A DNA stretch of 23,679 nt from a virus: positions 1-23,679 of the IMG/VR virus record IMGVR_UViG_3300022209_000018. One strand, given 5' to 3'. Below are positions 18,413-23,679 of this stretch, in pieces (position 1 is the stretch's first letter; each line of letters starts with the position of its first letter). The notes beneath the pieces are model-generated. The model saw only the letters and a list, made by a program, of their open reading frames with translations. It made no database searches and was not told the DNA's origin. The translations under genes and the position numbers were made by a program.

Positions 18413-20036
18413 GGTATTTCTCGATGACGAGATCGACGACGATCTAAGTCGTCCAGAGTTGCCGTTTCCGCCTGCCTGGGTGGTGCCCGATGTGCCGGCC
18501 ATTGCTCGTGAGCGCATGGATCGTATTAATCGCATGACCCGATCTCCGGCAATGGCCGAGGCAGTCAAGCAGGTTTACGCCAATGATGTTGTTGCATTCA
18601 TCGATGATTGGGCGGTGACCTACGATCCGCGGGTCAGTCCGCCAATGATCCCCTTTATGCTCTTTCCTCGTCAGCGCGAGCTCTTGGAGTGGATCCGCGA
18701 TCGCGATATTAATCGTCAAGATGGCATCGTCGAAAAGTCACGTGACACCGGGGTGACCTGGTTGTGTGTGTGCTATGCGGTGTGGATGTTGTTGTTCTCG
18801 CCGGGCGCAAAGATTGCTTTTGGCTCGCGCAAAGAAGCCTTAGTGGATCGGGTCGGCGATCCCGACTCGATTCTGGAAAAGGCGAGAATTCTGCTCAAAG
18901 CACTGCCGCCGATGTTGCTACCGCCCGAAATGCGCTTGGATCGGGATCTCGGGCACTGCAAGCTGGTCAACAAAGCCAATGGCGCGGTGATTACCGGCGA
19001 GGCCGGCAACCAAATTGGTCGCGGCGGGCGCTCGAGCATCTACTTTATTGACGAGGCCGCTTATCTCGACCGTCCCGATCGGGTCGAAGCCTCACTCAGC
19101 GCGAACTCAAACTGCAAGATTTATGTTTCGACCCCGAATGGCCCCGGAAACCCTTTTTTCAGGAAACGTCATTCTGGGCGCTATCCAGTTTTCACCTTCC
19201 ACTGGCGCGACGATCCTCGCAAGGACGTGGCCTGGCGCGATGAAATGATGCGCAAATTAGAGCCGTGGGTGTTCGCCCAAGAGGTCGAAATTGATTATCA
19301 CGCATCGCTCGCGGACGTGTGCATTCCGGGGCGATGGGTGCAGGCGGCGCAGCAGATCAGGGACCATATGCACATCCCGATCGGAAAGCGCGGTACGGCT
19401 GGCCTGGATGTGGGCGTATCGGGCGGCGCTGAGTGTGTGTACATTCCGCGTTTTGGCTCGGTGGTGCTAAAGCCGATCAACTGGAATGGCGTGGACACCA
19501 CCACGACAGCATTGCGCGCCCTGGTGCTGAGCAAAGATAAGGGCGTGAGCGTGATGAACTTTGACGCTGTGGGTTGTGGTGCTGGGGTGACGGCGGGCTT
19601 GATTGAACCGCCTGAGCACATTGACGCGACCGGGGTCACGACTTTTCCCATCAACGTCGGTGATCGCCCGAGCAATTCGGTTTGGCCTGATGGCAAGCGC
19701 TCAAAAGAGAAGTTTGGCAATCTAAAGGCCGAGCTGTGGTGGCGCATGCGAGATCGCTTTGAAAAAACACACAGCACGTTTTTAGCGTTGACTGGCGAGG
19801 ATAAGGCGATTAAGTATCCCGCCGAGCAATTGATTGCGCTACCACCTGGGAATTATAAATTGATTGTTGAGTTATCATCGGTGCGTGCGTTTACCAATCA
19901 GCAGGGCAAGATCGTCATTGAAAGCAAATCACAATTACGTTCGCGTGGCGTTTCATCTCCAGATTATGCGGATGCGCTGGCGCTGACATTTGCGCCGCCG
20001 GCGCGCATTGCACACGTTGCGAGTTTTCACGCATGA
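18405..20036 (+). CDS. terL: Terminase large subunit
   Basis: 543 residues. Walker A-like SRDTGVTW at 112-119 (the arginine-type P-loop of many TerL proteins, with no GKT lysine), Walker B IYFIDEAA at 212-219, coupling motif STPNG at 242-246, and a C-terminal RNase H-like nuclease with GLDVG (D335), NFDAVGCGAG (D387) and SPDYADAL (D520). The enzyme pumps DNA into the prohead and cuts concatemers. Start 18405 gives an 8-base overlap with the NTPase gene and removes an out-of-frame leader from 18345. Followed by an overlapping zinc-finger gene. Confidence 0.95.
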   Translation: MDEVFLDDEIDDDLSRPELPFPPAWVVPDVPAIARERMDRINRMTRSPAMAEAVKQVYANDVVAFIDDWAVTYDPRVSPPMIPFMLFPRQRELLEWIRDRDINRQDGIVEKSRDTGVTWLCVCYAVWMLLFSPGAKIAFGSRKEALVDRVGDPDSILEKARILLKALPPMLLPPEMRLDRDLGHCKLVNKANGAVITGEAGNQIGRGGRSSIYFIDEAAYLDRPDRVEASLSANSNCKIYVSTPNGPGNPFFRKRHSGRYPVFTFHWRDDPRKDVAWRDEMMRKLEPWVFAQEVEIDYHASLADVCIPGRWVQAAQQIRDHMHIPIGKRGTAGLDVGVSGGAECVYIPRFGSVVLKPINWNGVDTTTTALRALVLSKDKGVSVMNFDAVGCGAGVTAGLIEPPEHIDATGVTTFPINVGDRPSNSVWPDGKRSKEKFGNLKAELWWRMRDRFEKTHSTFLALTGEDKAIKYPAEQLIALPPGNYKLIVELSSVRAFTNQQGKIVIESKSQLRSRGVSSPDYADALALTFAPPARIAHVASFHA

Positions 20037-20293
20037 ATGAATACTCCGATGATCTGATCGAAAAAGACGATGAGTTTACTTTTGCGCTATTAAGCAGCGC
20101 GCCCGATCAAGCGCTTTCGATCAGTTGTGCGAGATGTGGCGGAGTGCCTCATCGTTTCGGATATCGGCAGCATTTATCAAAAGATGCTTTGGTGGTGTCT
20201 GCGAGTTGTCATGGTGAGGAGACGCGCCAGGTTATTTCGTGCCTTGAGCTATTGGCATCGCCCAATATTTCGTTATTCATTAGTAAGGACTGA
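20033..20293 (+). CDS. Small zinc-finger-like protein (86 residues)
   Basis: ATG overlaps the terminase stop (ATGA 20033-20036). The N-terminal third is acidic (MNEYSDDLIEKDDEFTFALL). Residues ~32-60 carry CARCGGVPH and ASCHGE, four potential zinc ligands (C, C, C, H), then a short helix and an end with SISLFISKD-like strand. Position between TerL and portal suggests a head-assembly or packaging accessory; family unknown. Confidence 0.6.
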   Translation: MNEYSDDLIEKDDEFTFALLSSAPDQALSISCARCGGVPHRFGYRQHLSKDALVVSASCHGEETRQVISCLELLASPNISLFISKD

Positions 20294-20295
20294 TC

Positions 20296-21768
20296 ATGGC
20301 TTTCATGGCGGCAAGTGCGCGCAAGGATCCCAAAGATTCGATCGTTTCTGATCGGGGTGATGAATGGCTGGCCATGCTGCCGCATTGGGATCTGATTGAT
20401 ACCTTGCTGGCCGGCACTGCGGCGATGCGCCACAAAAGTACGGCTTATCTGCCCAAGTACGCCGAGGAAGACGAGACGAATTATCGCGCGCGACTTGAGC
20501 GCAGCGTGTTGACCAACTTCCTAAAGAAAAGCATCAGGACATTGAGCGCCAAGCCCTTTATGCGAATGGCGCAAGTCGAGAAACTGGATCCCGCGTTAGA
20601 GCATTTGATTGATGATGCGGACAAAGAAGGGAACTCGTTGCACGTGTTCGGGCATCGCGTTTTTCGCACGGGCATTGGCAAGGGCTTGAGTCATATTCTG
20701 GTGGATTTTCCACGCGATGCATCGCCTGATGGCACCTTAGCGGGTTTTCGTTCCAGTGGTGCCGGGCCTTATTTTCGGGAAGTAGCGCCCGAGAATGTGA
20801 TCGCCGCTTTTTCGGATGTGGTGAACGGCGAAGAGCAATACGTACATGTGCGTGTACTGATGGAAAAAAAGCAGCGCGTTGATCCCTTCGGAGAGGTGAG
20901 GGTGCAACAAATCCTGGTCATGGAGCCGGGCTACAATGTGGTTTGGCAATTGGTCGATGCTGATAAGGAAGATCAACCCGAAGGCTGGGCAGTTGTTGAT
21001 GACTATGAGACTGGCATTGATTTTGTACCGTTGATTACTTTTTACGCCGATCGGATTGGCTTTTTAATGGCGGATCCACCGTTGATTGATTTGGCGCATT
21101 TGAACGTGGCGCACTGGCAGTCCGCCAGCGATCAGCGCAACGTCTTGACCGTCGCCCGCTTCCCCATTTTGGCCGCAATGGGGGTGTCGGAATTTAACAA
21201 CGAAGATCAATCTGTGCCGACCAAGTTCCGCATTGGTCCGCATCAGATTTTCACCGCATCCGATCCGCAGTCGCGTATCACGTATGTGGAGCATTCGGGC
21301 GCGGCGATTGCCTCCGGCCAGGTTGATTTGGATAATCTCAAGGAAGAGATGGCAATGCTCGGCATGGAATTGGTGCTACGTGGGCGCAGTGGTCGGATCA
21401 CCGCGACCGCTCATCAGATGGACAAGGCCGAGGCAGATACCGCGTTATCACAAATGGCGGTCGACTTCGAAGAGGCCATGAATCAGGCGCTGCGTTATGC
21501 GAAAGCCTGGATAAACCCGGAGGATCGAAACAAGTCTGCGGGTGAGGTTCGATTATCGACGCAATTTGGATTAGGGATCCGCGAGGAGTCCGAATTCCGT
21601 GATCTGATGGATGCACGCAATGAGGGCCACATCAAGCATGAGACGTTGCTGCGTGAACTTAAACGCCGTTCGATTTTGTCTGAGGATTTCGACGTCGCTG
21701 TTGAGATCCTTGATTTGAAAAGCGAAGCACCGCCGCCAGCGGCGCCAAAGCTTGAAGTAGTGCAGTAA
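20296..21768 (+). CDS. Portal protein (DUF4055 family)
   Basis: 490 residues. The order of motifs (WDLIDTLLAGTAAMRHKSTA with YLPKYAEED, RTLSAKPFMRMAQVEKLD, FYADRIGFLMADPPLIDLAH with LNVAHWQSASDQRN, and EHSGAAIASGQVDL near residue 330) matches DUF4055, a portal family of siphophages. Portal proteins form the dodecameric channel through which TerL packages DNA, and later the tail attachment vertex. AAGGA stands before ATG 20296. Length is normal for the family. The long intergenic gap after it is only 82 bases. Confidence 0.9.
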   Translation: MAFMAASARKDPKDSIVSDRGDEWLAMLPHWDLIDTLLAGTAAMRHKSTAYLPKYAEEDETNYRARLERSVLTNFLKKSIRTLSAKPFMRMAQVEKLDPALEHLIDDADKEGNSLHVFGHRVFRTGIGKGLSHILVDFPRDASPDGTLAGFRSSGAGPYFREVAPENVIAAFSDVVNGEEQYVHVRVLMEKKQRVDPFGEVRVQQILVMEPGYNVVWQLVDADKEDQPEGWAVVDDYETGIDFVPLITFYADRIGFLMADPPLIDLAHLNVAHWQSASDQRNVLTVARFPILAAMGVSEFNNEDQSVPTKFRIGPHQIFTASDPQSRITYVEHSGAAIASGQVDLDNLKEEMAMLGMELVLRGRSGRITATAHQMDKAEADTALSQMAVDFEEAMNQALRYAKAWINPEDRNKSAGEVRLSTQFGLGIREESEFRDLMDARNEGHIKHETLLRELKRRSILSEDFDVAVEILDLKSEAPPPAAPKLEVVQ

Positions 21769-21853
21769 ATCAGGCGGTGCCTGTTGTTGTTAATGAAAGC
21801 AGTCACGAGTGATTCGGGCTGATAAACGGGCGTGACGCCCAAAGGATGCAATG

Positions 21854-22621
21854 ATGGAATTTGATTTTGCGAGTAATCCGATCGTGAAGAGCCTGGATGA
21901 TGTGCCGGACTGGGCACGACCTTTGTATGACGGCGAGGCCACTGATGATGGCCATCCTTTGCGTGACGATTTGAAAGCCACCGCAGCGGCCTATGACGGG
22001 ATCAATAAGGCGTTGGCCAATGCGCGCAAGGCTGAGCGGGAAATGAAGCGAACTAAGCTAACGCCCTGGCTTGAGTTGGGCGAATCCCCCGAGGCCATCA
22101 AGACCGAGATGGATGATCTGCGTGAGCAGGTGAAATCTGCGTCCAGCGGAAAAGTAAACCTAGATAAGATGAAGGCTGACATGGACAAGACGATCGCCGA
22201 GGCGAACGCAGCCAAGGATTCGGAAATTGGACAAATGCAGCGATCTTTAGAGAAATCCTTAATCGAGCGCGAAATTGTTGCGGCTCTTGCTGCGGAGGCC
22301 CCCGATAGCGTGGATCTGCTCTTGCCGCACGTGCGCGCACAGATGCGAATGTTCAAAGATGGCGAGGATTATGTTTCGCGAGTTGTGGATGCACAAGGTG
22401 ATGCGCGCGGTGACGGGAAGGGCGGTTACATGGGCGCGATTGATTTAGTTCGAGAGATGAAGGGCATCGATAAGTATGCGATCGCATACCCCTCGCCCAA
22501 TCGCGCGGGCAGTGGCACCGGGCCGGGAAGTTCCGACACGGGGCGACGTCAGTCGGCTAATGGCGCCCAGATGACGACCAAAGAAATGTACAAAGAAGGA
22601 CTCCGTCAGCGTGGGCTTTAA
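21854..22621 (+). CDS. Scaffold-like protein
   Basis: 255 residues from ATG 21854, which keeps AAAGGA at a 7-base spacing; ATG 21851 is adjacent. A long coiled coil spans residues ~55-150 (LANARKAEREMKRTKLTPWL, AEANAAKDSEIGQMQRSLEK), and the end is a disordered Gly/Ser/Arg segment and a helical tail (TTKEMYKEGLRQRGL). Position between portal and capsid and the low-complexity helical build fit a head scaffold that is removed from the prohead. No protease motif seen. Confidence 0.75.
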   Translation: MEFDFASNPIVKSLDDVPDWARPLYDGEATDDGHPLRDDLKATAAAYDGINKALANARKAEREMKRTKLTPWLELGESPEAIKTEMDDLREQVKSASSGKVNLDKMKADMDKTIAEANAAKDSEIGQMQRSLEKSLIEREIVAALAAEAPDSVDLLLPHVRAQMRMFKDGEDYVSRVVDAQGDARGDGKGGYMGAIDLVREMKGIDKYAIAYPSPNRAGSGTGPGSSDTGRRQSANGAQMTTKEMYKEGLRQRGL

Positions 22622-22891
22622 TGGTGATTATTTGCAAAGCACAAAAATTGTGCTATTACTAGGGTGATTTTGGCACCGATCGGACGGGTATAAAGCCAAG
22701 AATCAGCGGTGAGACGCTGCTGATTTTGCGCGAGATGCGCTGTATATGACCCGTTAAACCCTCTATGGAATGGCGTGATGTCGTTCTTGAAGACAGGGGC
22801 TTGACTCATGGACTTCGGTTTGTGATGAGACCCCCCGGATTCGGACCAACGACGACGACACGCTTATATCATTCCATTTGGAGGGCCGATC
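22622..22891. other. Long leader between scaffold and capsid genes
   Basis: 270 bases without a supported gene. It contains a perfect hairpin AGCACAA-AAA-TTGTGCT (22638-22654) and a second one AATCAGC/GCTGATT (22701-22725) followed by TT. No strong promoter pair is evident, though a capsid gene of high demand often has its own. Frames on the minus strand here lack ribosome sites. Confidence 0.6.
22701..22727 (+). terminator. Possible weak terminator or attenuator hairpin
   Basis: AATCAGC (22701-22707) pairs with GCTGATT (22719-22725) and extends inward with a bulge; TT and a G follow. It would partly stop transcription from the scaffold gene before the capsid gene. Confidence 0.4.
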
Positions 22892-23679
22892 ATGGCTTCT
22901 GTTACCCTTGCTGAGTCCGCGAAGCTCTCGCAGGACTTTCTGGTGCGCGGTGTCATCGAAGACATCATCACCGTCAATCCTTTTTTCGATGTATTCCCCT
23001 TCGACGGCCTTAATGGTAACGCTCTTGCGTATGATCGGGAGAATACCCTCGGCGATGTGCAGACGCTTGGCGTCGACGGCACGATCACCGCAAAGAATCC
23101 GGCCACCTTCACGAAAGTCACCACCGGTTTAACGACCATCATCGGCGATGCCGAGATCAACGGCTTATTGCAAGCCACACGATCCGACATTAATGATCAG
23201 ACCTTGACGCAAATTGCGTCTAAAGCCAAAAACGTCGGCAACACCTATCAGTCGCAGATGATTGTCGGCGATGGCACTGGTGACAACATCGAGGGCTTGC
23301 TGAACTTGCTGCCTGCTGATCAGATTGTGACCGGCCTCACCGCAAACGGTGATGCGCTAACGTTCGCGATTCTCGATGAGTTGCTTGATTTGGTGCAGGA
23401 TAAAGACGGTAACGCCGATTACATCATGATGCATCAACGCTCACGGCGTGCGTTTTATGCCTTGGCACGATCTGCTGGCGGCGCTGGACTCATCGAAACG
23501 ATCACTTTGCCGTCTGGCCGCACAAGTCCGGCTTATAACGGCGTGCCGATTTTCATTAACAACTATTTGCCGATCAATCAGACCAAGGGAACGGGCACGG
23601 CACGCACGACAATCATTGCTGGCACGTTTGATGATGGATCACGAACTCACGGCATTGCGGGTTTAACAGCGACCAATGC
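22892..23679 (+). CDS. Major capsid protein (3' partial)
   Basis: ATG 22892 with GGAGG upstream; the frame is open to the window end, 262 codons. The start ASVTLAESAKLSQDFLVRGV, then NPFFDVFPFDGLNGNALAYD with RENTLGDVQTLG, matches the phage major capsid family found after DUF4055 portals, and the rest includes a GDGTGDNIEGL segment and IMMHQRSRRAF. HK97-like fold by family; it forms the icosahedral head. The C-terminus lies beyond the window. The promoterless leader 22622-22891 separates it from the scaffold gene. Confidence 0.9.
   Translation, partial: MASVTLAESAKLSQDFLVRGVIEDIITVNPFFDVFPFDGLNGNALAYDRENTLGDVQTLGVDGTITAKNPATFTKVTTGLTTIIGDAEINGLLQATRSDINDQTLTQIASKAKNVGNTYQSQMIVGDGTGDNIEGLLNLLPADQIVTGLTANGDALTFAILDELLDLVQDKDGNADYIMMHQRSRRAFYALARSAGGAGLIETITLPSGRTSPAYNGVPIFINNYLPINQTKGTGTARTTIIAGTFDDGSRTHGIAGLTATN

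Noticed and set aside
19298-19777. 159-codon minus-strand frame inside terL
   Set aside because: Antisense shadow of a clearly functional terminase reading frame.
22864-23190. Minus-strand frame opposite the capsid gene
   Set aside because: Antisense shadow; the plus-strand capsid frame is open to the window end with a GGAGG site.

Overview
This window is a stretch of a tailed double-stranded DNA phage or prophage (Caudoviricetes type). The evidence is a packaging and head module (small terminase-like protein, large terminase, DUF4055-type portal, scaffold-like protein, major capsid protein), a lambda P-like replication protein paired with a DUF1376 protein, and dozens of very short genes that overlap at ATGA, GTGA or TAATG junctions. 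Shine-Dalgarno sites are GGAG-like and the DnaA boxes match the E. coli consensus, which suggests a proteobacterial host. The host is not otherwise identifiable. No integrase, tRNA, rRNA, CRISPR array, insertion sequence or endolysin was seen.

Layout. (1) 1-988, plus strand: the glycine-rich end of one protein, a DUF7666-like protein with an Ala/Arg/Trp repeat tail, and a 57-residue protein. (2) 1175-6341, plus: replication and DNA modification, with a helicase-methyltransferase fusion, a small HTH protein, a MazG-like pyrophosphohydrolase, DUF1376, a lambda P-like helicase loader, a zinc-knuckle protein and several tiny membrane proteins, ending at a hairpin terminator. (3) 6392-9171, minus: an early-type operon with an HTH regulator and mostly unknown small proteins, several sharing a near-identical 5' leader. 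(4) 9172-10804: a largely non-coding control region with one coiled-coil gene, a dyad operator candidate, three 17-18 bp iteron-like repeats and a cluster of DnaA boxes, which is the best candidate for the replication origin. (5) 10805-11305, plus, then 11278-13635, minus: accessory genes, including what looks like a cut-off start of a cytosine methyltransferase gene and a tandem pair of MFGDWK paralogues. (6) 13741-14957, plus: small membrane and coiled-coil proteins behind a TTGACA promoter. (7) 15135-16524: a minus-strand gene, then a plus-strand cassette of a basic coiled-coil protein and two tandem, about 79% identical proteins that resemble the RebB/killing-trait family of R-body proteins, closed by a strong terminator. 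(8) 16547-17710: holin-like, lipoprotein and membrane proteins, probably for lysis or host-envelope interaction. (9) 17724-23679: packaging and capsid genes, with an extra P-loop NTPase gene between the terminase genes. The capsid gene runs off the right edge.

How the parts fit: the plus-strand early block would load the host helicase (P-like protein) at the DnaA-box/iteron origin, modify and unwind DNA (fusion enzyme) and sanitise nucleotides (MazG-like protein). The minus-strand operon, with its own HTH protein, likely holds host-takeover or regulatory functions. The right half builds and fills the head. The most unusual parts are the RebB-like tandem cassette, the iteron plus DnaA-box region, and the helicase-methyltransferase fusion with an internal start site. 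All functional names are from reading the translated sequence by eye; no database search was run.
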